This document shows, one piece after another, positions 7,490 through 16,595 of a stretch of DNA of 64,000 nucleotides (within the stretch, counting starts at the first letter, position 1; each line of letters opens with the position of its first letter). Origin of the DNA: Actinomycetota bacterium (GTDB lineage: Bacteria; Actinomycetota; Thermoleophilia; Gaiellales; Gaiellaceae); the NCBI GenBank assembly GCA_005883355.1, contig VAXG01000036.1, positions 62,001 through 126,000 of the forward strand, written 5' to 3'. The notes beneath the pieces are model-generated. The model saw only the letters and a list, made by a program, of their open reading frames with translations, had not been told where the DNA came from and made no database searches. Position numbers and translations under genes: made by a program.

Positions 7490-9566
7490 GACCGGACGGA
7501 TCGCGGCGGCATCCCTGCTCTCGTTCTGCGTCGTCGTTGCCGCGGGCGGTTGGCTCTACATCATCCAACCGCGTTCGCCGCTGCCGGGACCGCCGGTGAC
7601 GGACGCCCTCCCGTTGGACGAGCTTTCCCGGCGCTCGGCTGTGCCGCTGCTCGTGTTCGTCGGAGTCTGGTCTGCAGCGGCTCTGTCGCTCGGACTGGTC
7701 GCGCGCATCATGCGCGCCGAACGGCTGACCGCAGGATTGATGCTCGCCCTCGGCGTCGGCGGCTGGGGCTACCTGCAGACCGGCCTGTCCCTGCTGATCG
7801 TCCGGCAGATTCCGGCGCAGCAGGCGTTCCATGCGGCCGCCGGCCAGAAAGCCGTCTACTTGCCGGCGACGCTGGCGGGGCTTGCCGGCGCGCTCGGCGG
7901 CCGCGCGCGCACGAGTGAACGGCCGCGCAGCCCGCTCGTCCTGGCCTGGTTCGTCGCGGCCGCGGGGACGTTGGGCGTCATCGAGGCGGTCACGCCCGAC
8001 CACAGGTCCGCGCTCATTGCCGCGCTCGCACCCGAGAACGTCCACGGCGTGTCCGAGGCGCTCGTCGCGCCGCTCGGGTTAATGCTTCTCGTGGCGGCGC
8101 GCGGCCTTGCGCGCAGGAAGCACCGCGCCTGGCAGATCTCGGTCGTCGTCCTTCTCTGGCTTGTCGCGCTCCATCTCCAGCATCGTTTCGGCTACGGCGC
8201 GATCGCAACCGGACTCGTGGCCGTCGCGCTGCTCGCCCGACGCGCCGACTTCGACGCGCAAGGCGATGCCTCGGCGAACCCTCGAATCGCGCTGCGCGCA
8301 TTCCTGTTCGGTACCAGCATCTTCGGCTACGCCTTCAGCGCGCTCTGGCTGAACCGCGTCATGGCCGATCAGCCCTTCACGCTCTCGTTCGCACTGCGCG
8401 AGACGCTGCGCGGTGCGGTCGGAGCGAACGCCACTGGCTCGGGTCACCTTTCCGGCTCGTTCGGCGAGTGGTTCCCCCTGTCGGTCCTGCTCCTGACCGT
8501 CAGCGCTGCGGGTCTGCTCCTGTTCGCCTGGCTCGCGCCGTGGCGTTACCGACACGCGCAGGAAGCCAGACACCGACTGCTGACGCGCGATCTCGTCGCG
8601 ACCTGGGGCGTCGACACCCTCGCCCCGTTCGTCCTCCGTGCGGACAAGTCGTACTTCTTCGACGAAGAGGAAGCTTCCTTCCTCGCCTACAAGGTCGTGA
8701 GCGGCATCGCAATCGTCTCGGGGGACCCGATCGGACCGCCCGAGCGTTTTCCCGGCCTCGTCGGCTCTTTCCTCCGCTTTGCGCACGTGCGTGGCTGGCG
8801 GGTTGCGATCCTGGGCGTCTCGGAAGGCGCTCTCGGTCTCTACCGCGGCCACGGCCTCCACGCGCTCTATCACGGGGACGAGGCAGTGGTGGACACGTCG
8901 ACGTTCTCCCTCGAGGGACGGCCGATCCGGAAGGTCAGGCAGTCGGTGCACCGGCTCGAGCGCAGCGGGTACACCGCGGCGGCCATCCGTCCGAGCGCGA
9001 TCGGCGCCGCGCTACGCCACGACCTCGAGGCACTTGCCCGGGACTGGCGCGGGGCCCAACCGGAGCGAGGTTTCGTGATGGCGCTCGATACGCTCTTCCG
9101 CCTCGACGATGAGCATGCGCTATTTGTCATCGGCCGCGCCTCCGACGGCTCGGTCGCCGGGTTCCTGCACTTCGCGCTCTGCCGGCCCGGCTCTGCCCTG
9201 TCCCTCTCGTCGATGCCCAGGCTTCGCGACACGCCGAACGGCTTCAACGAATGGCTCGTCTGCGCGGCGATCGATTGGGCGCGCGACGAGGGCATCGAGC
9301 GGGTGTCGCTGAATTTCGCGCCCTTCGCGGCGCTGCTCGCGCCGGAAGCCGAGCTGTCGAAGCTGCAACGGCTCGAGCGCCACGCGCTGCTGCGGCTCAA
9401 AGGGCATTTCCAGCTCGACAACCTGCTGCTGTTCAATCGCAAGTTCTTCCCGGAGTGGCAACGCCGCTTCGTCGTGTACGAGAAGCGCCTCGATCTGCCG
9501 CGGGTGGGAATCGCAGCGCTTGCGGCGGAGGCCTATCTCCCCTTCAGCGGGAGAGAGCGCCCGTGA
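7482..9566 (+). CDS. MprF-like phosphatidylglycerol aminoacyltransferase domain protein (DUF2156)
   Basis: A 694-residue membrane enzyme predicted to move an amino acid from aminoacyl-tRNA to phosphatidylglycerol or another lipid. The first ~350 residues hold roughly nine to ten hydrophobic segments. The C-terminal ~310 residues form the GNAT-like LPG-synthase domain, with WGVDTLAPFVLRADKSYFF, FNEWLVCAAIDWARDEGIER and the closing LLLFNRKFFPEWQRRFVVYE typical of the family. It is shorter than full MprF (about 840 residues), lacking part of the flippase region. It sits between two esterase genes in one operon. The amino acid and lipid acceptor are unknown. Confidence 0.87.
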   Translation: MLRTGRIAAASLLSFCVVVAAGGWLYIIQPRSPLPGPPVTDALPLDELSRRSAVPLLVFVGVWSAAALSLGLVARIMRAERLTAGLMLALGVGGWGYLQTGLSLLIVRQIPAQQAFHAAAGQKAVYLPATLAGLAGALGGRARTSERPRSPLVLAWFVAAAGTLGVIEAVTPDHRSALIAALAPENVHGVSEALVAPLGLMLLVAARGLARRKHRAWQISVVVLLWLVALHLQHRFGYGAIATGLVAVALLARRADFDAQGDASANPRIALRAFLFGTSIFGYAFSALWLNRVMADQPFTLSFALRETLRGAVGANATGSGHLSGSFGEWFPLSVLLLTVSAAGLLLFAWLAPWRYRHAQEARHRLLTRDLVATWGVDTLAPFVLRADKSYFFDEEEASFLAYKVVSGIAIVSGDPIGPPERFPGLVGSFLRFAHVRGWRVAILGVSEGALGLYRGHGLHALYHGDEAVVDTSTFSLEGRPIRKVRQSVHRLERSGYTAAAIRPSAIGAALRHDLEALARDWRGAQPERGFVMALDTLFRLDDEHALFVIGRASDGSVAGFLHFALCRPGSALSLSSMPRLRDTPNGFNEWLVCAAIDWARDEGIERVSLNFAPFAALLAPEAELSKLQRLERHALLRLKGHFQLDNLLLFNRKFFPEWQRRFVVYEKRLDLPRVGIAALAAEAYLPFSGRERP

Positions 9567-11293
9567 CCTTGCGCCTGGCCGGCGGTCTCGTGCTCGCACT
9601 GGGCTCGGCCCTCGCGCTCAACTGGAGCTATTTCGTGCAGCATGGTGCCGCAGCGTCGTTACCGCCGCTGACTTTGCGCCGGCCCTTGCATTCGCTCGCT
9701 GCGCTGTTCGGCAACCGCCGCTGGCTCATCGGCTTCTGGACCGGGATCGGAGGATGGATCCTGTACGTCGTGGCGCTGACGCTGGCGCCGCTCTCGCTCG
9801 TCCAGGCCTGCGCTGCCGGCGGGCTCGCCGTCCTCGCTGCGCTCGCGGGCGTGCGCTCCCGCAGAGAGCGCCTCGCGGTCGTGACGTCGGTCGTCGGACT
9901 CGTGCTCCTCGCGGTCTCGCTCGCCGGCCACGTGCGGACGTCGCAGCACGCGAATCTTCGCGACGCGGCGGTGTGGATGCTTGCCTCGGTAGCGCTCGCC
10001 GGGCTTGCAGCGGGGCCTGGAGCCAGCCTCCTCAACCGCGCTGCAGGTCTCGGGATGGCCGCCGGTGTCCTCTATGCCGCGGGTGACGTCGGCACGAAGG
10101 CGGCCGTCTCCGGCGGATTCCACCCGGCGTTCGTTCCGGCGCTGCTCGCCTGCCACGGGCTCGCCTTCGTCGCGCTGCAACTGGGTTTCCAGCGCGGCAG
10201 TGCCTTGACGACCGCCGGCCTGGCGACTTTGTGGACGAACGCGCTCCCGATCGCGGCGGGCATGTTCGTCTTCGGAGATCCCTTGCCCGGAGGCGCGCTC
10301 GGGGTGGCACGTGTGGCGGCCTTCGCCGCCGTCGTGGTGGGCGCGGCGCTGCTGACCCGGCCCGGCGCCGAGCACACAGAGCAGATCGGCGAACCCCGAA
10401 GTCGGGGCCCGCGGATCGTTGGCGCCGCGATTGCAGCACTCGTTTTGCTGGTCTGCGTTGGAGCGGTCCGGGCATCCATCGATCCACCGCTCCCGGGCTA
10501 CACGCTGATCGATCAGGGCTCCGCAGGCGGGACGGTCTGGAGCGGCCGCATCCCGAATCGCTTCGTTCCGACCGACACGCGCGAGACGGACATCTACTTG
10601 CCGCCCGACTACTCGCCGACGAAGCACTACCCGGTCCTCTACCTCCTGCACGGGTTCTGGGGCGCACCCTCGTCGTTCGTCGTCAGCCTCCGACTCGCCG
10701 ACGTCGCCGACTCGCTCATTCGCGACGGCACGGCCCGTCCATTCATCGTTGTGATGCCGCCCGGCGGCCTGCCGGACGGCTCGAAGCGGCAGCGCGCCGA
10801 CAGCGAGTGGGTAGGCGTCTGGGAAGACTTCGTGGTTCGGGGCGTCGTCCCCTGGGTAGACACTCATCTTCCGACCATCCCCACTGCACGTGCACGCGCC
10901 ATCGGTGGCGTATCGGCGGGAGCCTACGGCGCGGTGGACATCGCGCTCCGACACGTCGGCGTCTTTGCCGTGGCCGAGTCGTGGGAGGGATACTTCCATC
11001 CCTTCCGTGACGGTCCGTTCAAGACTGCGTCGCCCGCGACGCTGGTCGCCCACGATCCCGTCCTCCTCGCACGGAAGGAAGCCACGGCCATCCGGTCGCA
11101 CCGGCTGCGCTTCTTCCTGTCGACCGGCGGGAGCCACGGTTCGGTGAAGCGGCTCTGGACGTTCGAGTTCGACCGGGAGCTGCGCGCACTCGGGATCGCA
11201 GCTCGTATGTGGGCCCAGCCGCCGGGTGTCCCGGGGTTCGGGCGAAATCAGCTGCCGCCCGCATTGATCTACGCCGAGCCGCCCGGCAGTTGA
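9563..11293 (+). CDS. EamA/DMT-like membrane domain fused to an esterase domain
   Basis: A 576-residue fusion. Residues 1-265 carry about nine membrane helices of the drug/metabolite transporter type (ALNWSYFVQH at 18-27). Residues 284-304 form one more segment, and residues ~320-576 are an antigen-85/esterase-D domain. Ser451 lies in GGVSAGAYG and the oxyanion strand YPVLYLLHGFWGAPSS at 356-371. The expected acidic residue and His are not at the family positions: the region reads STGGSHGSVKRLW, and the C-terminus has no GGH. The active site may therefore be degenerate. The GTG start overlaps the previous stop (GTGA). One frame runs unbroken across both halves, so this is not two genes. Confidence 0.8.
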   Translation: MTLRLAGGLVLALGSALALNWSYFVQHGAAASLPPLTLRRPLHSLAALFGNRRWLIGFWTGIGGWILYVVALTLAPLSLVQACAAGGLAVLAALAGVRSRRERLAVVTSVVGLVLLAVSLAGHVRTSQHANLRDAAVWMLASVALAGLAAGPGASLLNRAAGLGMAAGVLYAAGDVGTKAAVSGGFHPAFVPALLACHGLAFVALQLGFQRGSALTTAGLATLWTNALPIAAGMFVFGDPLPGGALGVARVAAFAAVVVGAALLTRPGAEHTEQIGEPRSRGPRIVGAAIAALVLLVCVGAVRASIDPPLPGYTLIDQGSAGGTVWSGRIPNRFVPTDTRETDIYLPPDYSPTKHYPVLYLLHGFWGAPSSFVVSLRLADVADSLIRDGTARPFIVVMPPGGLPDGSKRQRADSEWVGVWEDFVVRGVVPWVDTHLPTIPTARARAIGGVSAGAYGAVDIALRHVGVFAVAESWEGYFHPFRDGPFKTASPATLVAHDPVLLARKEATAIRSHRLRFFLSTGGSHGSVKRLWTFEFDRELRALGIAARMWAQPPGVPGFGRNQLPPALIYAEPPGS

Positions 11294-12474
11294 CGAGCCG
11301 GCTACTGCCGGCGCTCGGAATCGCAATCGCCGTCGCGCTCGGGGCGGCGATCTTCGCCGCGTCGACGCGGGGATCGCCGGTTCCGGCAGGCGGGCTCGAG
11401 CTCGGCGATACGGCGAGCATCGTCTTCGTCGTCGCGTTGGCTGTTGGCTTTGCGTTGTACGCCGCCGCCCTCGTGACCCTTCGACGAGGAGGACATCTCG
11501 TACTGGTCTGCACGATCGCGGTGGCGATCCAGTTGATCCCGCTGGCAGGTCCGCTGTTGCTTTCACACGACGTCTACAGCTACTGGGCCTACGGCCGCGT
11601 CGCCTCGAAGCACGACAGCGATCCGTACCGTGTACCGCCCGCCGACTTCCCGTCCGATCCGGCGACGCGGGCCGTAGCGCCTGGCTGGCGCGGGACGACC
11701 TCCGTGTACGGCCCAGCCTTCACCGCCTTCTCGATCGGGGTCGACCGCGTGACGCACGGCTCGGTCGAGGCGGTGGCGCTCGTCTTCCGAATTGTCGCCG
11801 CGGCCGCCGCGATCGCGGCGACGCTTCTCGCCGCCTACATCGCCCGGCGTAAGGCATTCGCCGCGGCGTTCGTCGGCTGGAACCCCTTGCTCGCGGCAAG
11901 CTCGGCCGGCGGCGGACACAACGACACGCTGATGTTGGCGCTGATGCTCGGCGCGCTCGCGCTCGTGTCACGACGCAAGGACGCCGGCGCCGGCGGGCTC
12001 TGGCTGCTGGCCGCCGCGGTCAAAGCACCGGCGCTCTTCCTGCTGCCTCTGCAACTCGTCCGCGCCGGCCGCCGCTTCTGGGCCGGGTGCGTCGTCGCCG
12101 GAGTAGCGGGCTCGATCGCAGCAACGGCCGCGTTCGGGAGCGGCTGGCTCAGCTCGCTTGGCCGGCTCACTCGCAACGAGTCGCGCTACGCAATTCCGTC
12201 GCGGCTCGAACAGCTCGGTGTTCCCGACCAGGCGGCGCATGCGCTCGCCGCCGCCGCACTCGGAATCGCCGCGCTTTGGCTCTTGCGACAGGCTCGAAGG
12301 GGGCGACCACGACTGGCCCTCGGTGCGTGTCTGCTTCTGTTGACGACGCCGTGGCTCTTGCCCTGGTACGCGACGTGGCCGGTCGTGCTCGCCGCGGTCG
12401 AGGAGGATGCGGTGGCGCAGGTCCTTGCACTCGGTCTGGCCGCGTACCTGCTCCCGGACCGCGTCCCCTTCTAG
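11290..12474 (+). CDS. Polyprenol-phosphate-mannose-dependent mannosyltransferase-like (MptB type)
   Basis: A 394-residue polytopic GT-C type enzyme. The loop after the first segments, LLSHDVYSYWAYGR followed by DSDPY, is the hallmark of the alpha-(1,6)-mannopyranosyltransferase MptA/MptB and related families that use a lipid-linked sugar. A second marker is WNPLLAASSAGGGHNDTLML. About ten hydrophobic segments are visible. The TTG start overlaps the stop of the preceding fusion gene (TTGA) and is chosen for that coupling. It is last of the envelope operon, and its stop overlaps the convergent DHA2 exporter. A role in building a mannosylated lipid or glycan is likely; the acceptor is unknown. 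Confidence 0.75.
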   Translation: MTSRLLPALGIAIAVALGAAIFAASTRGSPVPAGGLELGDTASIVFVVALAVGFALYAAALVTLRRGGHLVLVCTIAVAIQLIPLAGPLLLSHDVYSYWAYGRVASKHDSDPYRVPPADFPSDPATRAVAPGWRGTTSVYGPAFTAFSIGVDRVTHGSVEAVALVFRIVAAAAAIAATLLAAYIARRKAFAAAFVGWNPLLAASSAGGGHNDTLMLALMLGALALVSRRKDAGAGGLWLLAAAVKAPALFLLPLQLVRAGRRFWAGCVVAGVAGSIAATAAFGSGWLSSLGRLTRNESRYAIPSRLEQLGVPDQAAHALAAAALGIAALWLLRQARRGRPRLALGACLLLLTTPWLLPWYATWPVVLAAVEEDAVAQVLALGLAAYLLPDRVPF

Positions 12475-13931
12475 ACGGTCGCCGTGATCGCTTCTTCCGA
12501 GTCGATCGTTGCCACGTCGTCGCGGCGGATGAGGCCGAGCACGACGACTCCCGCGGCGAGCATCAGGAACGCCCCGGCCGTGAACGCGAGCTTGTAGCCG
12601 TCGACCTGCGCCGAGGTCTTCTGGACAATCGTTGCGACCTGGCCGAAGCCGTTGACGACGTTGTTCGTCCTGCTCGTTGCGAGCGTCGACAGCACCGCCA
12701 GACCAAGGGCACCGCCGACCTGCTGGGTCGTGTTCAGCAAGCCTGACGCGAGGCCGGCGTCTCCCGCTCCGATGTTCGTCGTCGCGATCAATGTCAGCGG
12801 CACGAAGACGAGGCCCATTCCGATCGACATCAGCAGTAACCCCGGCAACAGGTCCGAGAGGTAAGTGCCGTGCGTAGGGATCCGTCCGAGCAGGAAGAGG
12901 CCTCCCGACGCCAGCGCGATCCCGATCAAAGGGACGTGCCGTGCGCTCATCCACCTGATGGCGGCCTGCGAGAGCCCGGCGCCGATCACGATGCCCGCCG
13001 TCACGGGCAGGAACGCGAGACCAGCCTTGAGCGGGCTGTATCCGAGCACGTCCTGCACGTACAGCGAGGCGAAGTAGAACATTGCGAACAGGCCGGAGAC
13101 GACGAAGAGCATCGCCGCGTTCGACCCGGTCAACGACCGAATCCTGAAGATGTCCAGTCGAATCAACGGCGCTCTCGAGCGGCGCTCGATCACGACGAAG
13201 GAAGCGAGCAGCGCAGCGGCGACGGCGGCGAGCCCAAGCGTGCGTCCCGATGTCCACCCGTACTGCTGCGCCTTCACGATGTCGTAGACGAGCACGAGGA
13301 GACCGGCGGTCACCGTGACCGCGCCTGCGACGTCGACGGTTTCCGGCCGCTCTTCGGCGCGCGAGTTCGCCACGTAGCGGATCGCGAGCAAAACTGCCGC
13401 GATCCCGATCGGCAGGTTGATGAAGAACACCCAGCGCCACGACAGCGTGCTCGTGAGGAAGCCACCGACCACAAGACCAACCGCGCCGCCTCCCGCTGCG
13501 ATCGCGCTCCACACCCCGAGCGCTCTCGTCCTCTCCCGACCTTCGGCGAACGTCGTGGTCACGATCGAGAGAGCTGCCGGGGAGACGAGGGCCGCACCGA
13601 GGCCCTGGAGGGCGCGGCCGCCGATCAACACGTTGGAGGTGGTCGCCAAGCCGTTCAGCAGCGAGGCGCCGGTGAAGACGACGACGCCCGCGACGAAGAG
13701 CAGCTGCCGTCCGAATAGATCTGCAGCACGACCGCCGAGCAGCAGGAATCCGCCGAACACGAGCGTGTAGGCGTTGACGATCCACTGGAGGCTCGAGGCG
13801 GAGAAGTGCAGGCTGTGCTGGATGGACGGCAATGCAACGTTCACGATCGTCGCGTCCAGGACGACCATGAACTGCGCGACGCAGACGATCACGAGGACGA
13901 GCCAGCGATTGGTCTGATCTCTGTCGGTCAT
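12471..13931 (-). CDS. MFS multidrug exporter, DHA2 (EmrB/QacA) family
   Basis: A 486-residue, 14-segment proton antiporter. Start at MTDRDQTNRWLVL. Motif D1 (AQFMVVLDATIVNVALPSIQ) lies near residues 20-39, motif A as GGRAADLFGRQ near 73-83, and motif C in the GGGAVGLVVGGFLT region. Length and layout match DHA2 drug exporters. A stand-alone gene: no regulator is adjacent, and its end overlaps the convergent mannosyltransferase by 3 bp. Substrate unknown. Confidence 0.92.
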   Translation of the reverse strand: MTDRDQTNRWLVLVIVCVAQFMVVLDATIVNVALPSIQHSLHFSASSLQWIVNAYTLVFGGFLLLGGRAADLFGRQLLFVAGVVVFTGASLLNGLATTSNVLIGGRALQGLGAALVSPAALSIVTTTFAEGRERTRALGVWSAIAAGGGAVGLVVGGFLTSTLSWRWVFFINLPIGIAAVLLAIRYVANSRAEERPETVDVAGAVTVTAGLLVLVYDIVKAQQYGWTSGRTLGLAAVAAALLASFVVIERRSRAPLIRLDIFRIRSLTGSNAAMLFVVSGLFAMFYFASLYVQDVLGYSPLKAGLAFLPVTAGIVIGAGLSQAAIRWMSARHVPLIGIALASGGLFLLGRIPTHGTYLSDLLPGLLLMSIGMGLVFVPLTLIATTNIGAGDAGLASGLLNTTQQVGGALGLAVLSTLATSRTNNVVNGFGQVATIVQKTSAQVDGYKLAFTAGAFLMLAAGVVVLGLIRRDDVATIDSEEAITATV

Positions 13932-14054
13932 CTGACGGCTGTGGGTTTCAACGACAAACCCTCCCCTTGTATTCGCTGCTTGTAACCGGGGTGTAAAAGG
14001 TTCGTGGCATCCGTTGACTCTGCCCGGCGAGGGCGCAACGGTAGCTGTGCCGTC

Positions 14055-15056
14055 ATGCCGAGGTTCCTCCCGATCGGGAAGGAAGCCAAGGGCGCAGCAG
14101 GCTTTCTTCTCGCCGCCTTGCCAGCATTGGGGGCCCTGCTGACCGCCCTGGCGATCAGCGGAGACCTCATCGGCAGAATGGCGCGGAACCATCCGCTGGC
14201 GAGCTTCGGCGCATTCGGGTCGGCCGCGGTCGCCGTCTTCCTGGGCGCGATCGCCGCGTACGGTCTGCAAGAAGGTTCGCGCGAGGAACGCGGCGTGCTC
14301 TCCCTCGGAATCATCGTGCTCGGAGTGGCGCTCCTGTTCGGCGTCTACGCCGGAGTCGAAACCTGGGGCGACAGGGCGCAACCGAGCATCACGGTGACGC
14401 CGAAGTCGGGATCCCTCGTCGCGGTCTCCGTGCACGGGATCGGGCTCCGCTCGAGCGACCACATCGTCGTTGAGGTCGAGCAACTGCTCCGCGCCTCCGA
14501 CCGCAACGGTCGGCCGACGTGGCAGCCGGGCCAGCCGCTCTACGGTGCATCGCTCGGCCCGAACGGCTCGGGCGAGATCGAGCACACCGTGAACCTTTCT
14601 CTGCCGGCCGGAGACTTCGACGGCCTCGGCGCGAGGGCATGGGTCGGCGACGAGCCTCGTCCCTGTTATACGCGCGGCAACACCACCGGCTGCGTTCGGG
14701 TCCACATCTCGCGCCCACAAGAGCGTCCCCAGCTCTCCGTCGTCTGGGAGACCTTCGTCAGAGTGCCACGGCTGCTCCTCAGGCTCAGGGCTCGCAACCT
14801 GTCTCAGCGCCCGTCGCACTCGATGACTCTGCGCGTGTTCGGCATCGCGGCAGGACAACCGCGGCGCAACCTTGCCGAATGGTCGCTCGCGCCGAATGCG
14901 GGCGGCGAGTTCGATCGCAGCCTGGCCGTGGTGGTCGGCCGCGCGTACTCGGACGTCTGCGTGGTCGCCAGCATCTCCACTCGAGACCCCGAATGTCCGG
15001 CACCCGTCGAAGACGGGACGGTGTGGATGCAGCTGGCCGTGCCGGCTGCGCACTAG
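14055..15056 (+). CDS. Membrane-anchored hypothetical protein with extracytoplasmic domain
   Basis: A 333-residue protein from the ATG at 14055; an in-frame ATG 51 bp earlier is possible but gives a polar leader. Three hydrophobic segments (AGFLLAALPALGALLTALAI, a second at ~40-60, a third at ~75-95) are followed by a ~230-residue soluble region rich in beta-type sequence with paired cysteines (CYTRGNTTGC and later CVVASISTRDPEC). I do not recognise the family. Topology suggests a surface domain held by a membrane bundle. It precedes a set of secreted proteins on the same strand. Confidence 0.75.
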   Translation: MPRFLPIGKEAKGAAGFLLAALPALGALLTALAISGDLIGRMARNHPLASFGAFGSAAVAVFLGAIAAYGLQEGSREERGVLSLGIIVLGVALLFGVYAGVETWGDRAQPSITVTPKSGSLVAVSVHGIGLRSSDHIVVEVEQLLRASDRNGRPTWQPGQPLYGASLGPNGSGEIEHTVNLSLPAGDFDGLGARAWVGDEPRPCYTRGNTTGCVRVHISRPQERPQLSVVWETFVRVPRLLLRLRARNLSQRPSHSMTLRVFGIAAGQPRRNLAEWSLAPNAGGEFDRSLAVVVGRAYSDVCVVASISTRDPECPAPVEDGTVWMQLAVPAAH

Positions 15057-15141
15057 CTGCATCCCTCGTTCGAGTGATTTGCCGCATGTTTTGTTGCCTT
15101 TCGCTTTCTCCTTTGCCTGACAGCAGTCAGAGGAGGAAACG

Positions 15142-15822
15142 ATGGTTCGCCGCACCCGCTCCAGATGGTTCATCGCACTCGTGTCGGCCCTCGGCGCGGC
15201 GGTCCTGCCCGCAGCCGGCGCTGCGGACACCGGCGGGATTCCCGTGGATCCGTCCTGCATCTCGGTGCTGCCCGCACTGACGACGACTTGTCCGCAACCG
15301 GCGTCGCCGCAGCCGCAGCCCGCCAACGTCGCCTCGACACAAAGCAGCCCCTCGTCTCAGACAGGAGCGGCCAGTGTTACGGCGACTCCCGAGCTCGCGC
15401 GCTCGCTCCTGGTCGAGGTGAACCGCACGCGCCGCGCGTACGGATTGCGCCCGCTCGCGTACTCCGCGCGTCTTGCGAGCGCAGCGACCGAGCACTCGAC
15501 GGCACTCGCGACAGCGGGAATGTTCACGCACAACTGGCCAACGACGGGACGGCTCTTCTCGAGCTGGATCCGTTCCTACTATCCGGCTAGCGGCTATCGC
15601 GCTTGGAGCGCCGGCGAAAACCTGGTCTGGGCATCCCCGGGATTCACTCCTGCGAGTGCCGTCCAGCAGTGGCTCGACAGCCCCACTCATCGCCGCGTGC
15701 TCTTGACGAAGTCCTGGCGCGAGCTCGGCATCGGCGTCGTGTCCGCCGTCCGGGCGCCCGGCGCATACGGAGGGCGCGATGTTCAGATCGCGGCAGCCGA
15801 CTTCGGGTTCCGGAGTCACTGA
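15142..15822 (+). CDS. Secreted CAP-domain (SCP/PR1-like) protein
   Basis: A 226-residue exported protein. A signal peptide (FIALVSALGAAVLPAAGAAD) is followed by a Pro/Gln/Ser-rich linker (to ~80) and a CAP domain. Domain landmarks are LLVEVNRTRRAYGLRPL, ATEHSTALATAGMFTHNW, AGENLVWASPG and VQQWLDSPTHRRVLLT; the His and Glu residues of the CAP cavity are present. CAP proteins are widespread extracellular proteins whose biochemical role in bacteria is mostly unknown. A GGAGGA ribosome site precedes the ATG. The next gene begins 3 bp after the stop, so the two are cotranscribed. Confidence 0.9.
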   Translation: MVRRTRSRWFIALVSALGAAVLPAAGAADTGGIPVDPSCISVLPALTTTCPQPASPQPQPANVASTQSSPSSQTGAASVTATPELARSLLVEVNRTRRAYGLRPLAYSARLASAATEHSTALATAGMFTHNWPTTGRLFSSWIRSYYPASGYRAWSAGENLVWASPGFTPASAVQQWLDSPTHRRVLLTKSWRELGIGVVSAVRAPGAYGGRDVQIAAADFGFRSH

Positions 15823-15825
15823 GCG

Positions 15826-16401
15826 ATGCATCGCGTCGCCTTTCTGGTTGCAGCGGCATGCGTCGCGTTTCCGGCCACGACGTCCAGTGCGGCTCTGGGG
15901 ACGTTCACATTCGACGGTGGCACGAAGAAGGAGCGCGAGACCGTGGTCGCGGCCCTCGATGCGAGCTCGTTCGACTGGAGCTTGCTTCCGGGATCGATCG
16001 TGATTCACGTCGTCCACGGCGAACCTTCGCGTTCGATTCCGCACGAGATCTGGCTCGACGCCGATCTATTGCACTCGGGTGAGTTCGCCTGGGGCGTCGT
16101 GCAGCACGAGTTCGGCCATCAGGTCGACTACCTGCTGCTCGACGACGCCGAGCGCGCTCTGCTCCTGCACGAGCTCGGAGGCCGCGACTGGTGCTACAGC
16201 GTCCCTGGGCTGGCGCACAATCAGTACGGCTGTGAGCGGTTCGCGTCGACCTTTGCCTGGTCGTTCTGGCGCTCCCCGCAGAACTCCATGCGTCCGACTC
16301 ATCGCGGAGACGAGTCGGCAGCGATGGCGCCGGCGAAGTTTCGAGCGCTGGTCGCGCGCTTGACGAGCCGTGCGGCGACACAAGGCGCGGCGAAGCACTG
16401 A
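15826..16401 (+). CDS. Secreted HExxH metalloprotease-like protein
   Basis: A 191-residue protein with a signal peptide (residues 1-23). The centre carries HEFGH (residues 94-98) inside VVQHEFGHQVDYLLL, the canonical zinc and catalytic helix of zincin proteases. A downstream helix GCERFASTFAW contains Glu137, a plausible third ligand in a gluzincin-like arrangement. Two cysteines (CYSVPG and YGCERF) could form a disulfide. It is coupled to the CAP-domain gene and overlaps a small membrane protein gene. The protease assignment is by motif only. Confidence 0.72.
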   Translation: MHRVAFLVAAACVAFPATTSSAALGTFTFDGGTKKERETVVAALDASSFDWSLLPGSIVIHVVHGEPSRSIPHEIWLDADLLHSGEFAWGVVQHEFGHQVDYLLLDDAERALLLHELGGRDWCYSVPGLAHNQYGCERFASTFAWSFWRSPQNSMRPTHRGDESAAMAPAKFRALVARLTSRAATQGAAKH

Positions 16402-16595
16402 TGCCCGGCTGGTTGATGTGGACGCTCGTCGGGCTCGGTGCGTGGCTCGCCGCGTCGGTGCCGCTCGCCTTCCTTGCGGGCCGCCTGCTCCGCCAGGGGC
16501 GTACGACACGGCGCCGCGTCGTTCTCCTAGCCGGCCCGACAGCGATCCGAATTCGCGTTCGAGAGCGCTCGAGGACGCTGACCAGGTCCGGCTAG
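16401..16595 (+). CDS. Small single-pass membrane protein
   Basis: A 64-codon frame whose ATG shares one base with the previous TGA, suggesting translational coupling. Residues 5-28 are strongly hydrophobic (WTLVGLGAWLAASVPLAFLAG), followed by a very basic tail (RLLRQGRTTRRR), a typical inside-positive anchor. The second half is Arg-rich and low in information. It overlaps the convergent COG4315 gene by 4 bp. Unknown function; existence moderately supported. Confidence 0.5.
   Translation: MPGWLMWTLVGLGAWLAASVPLAFLAGRLLRQGRTTRRRVVLLAGPTAIRIRVRERSRTLTRSG

Noticed and set aside
12471-15326. Single 951-codon minus-strand frame
   Set aside because: Only the part from the ATG at 13931 encodes a DHA2 transporter; the upstream 465 codons are out-of-frame shadow opposite two plus-strand genes.
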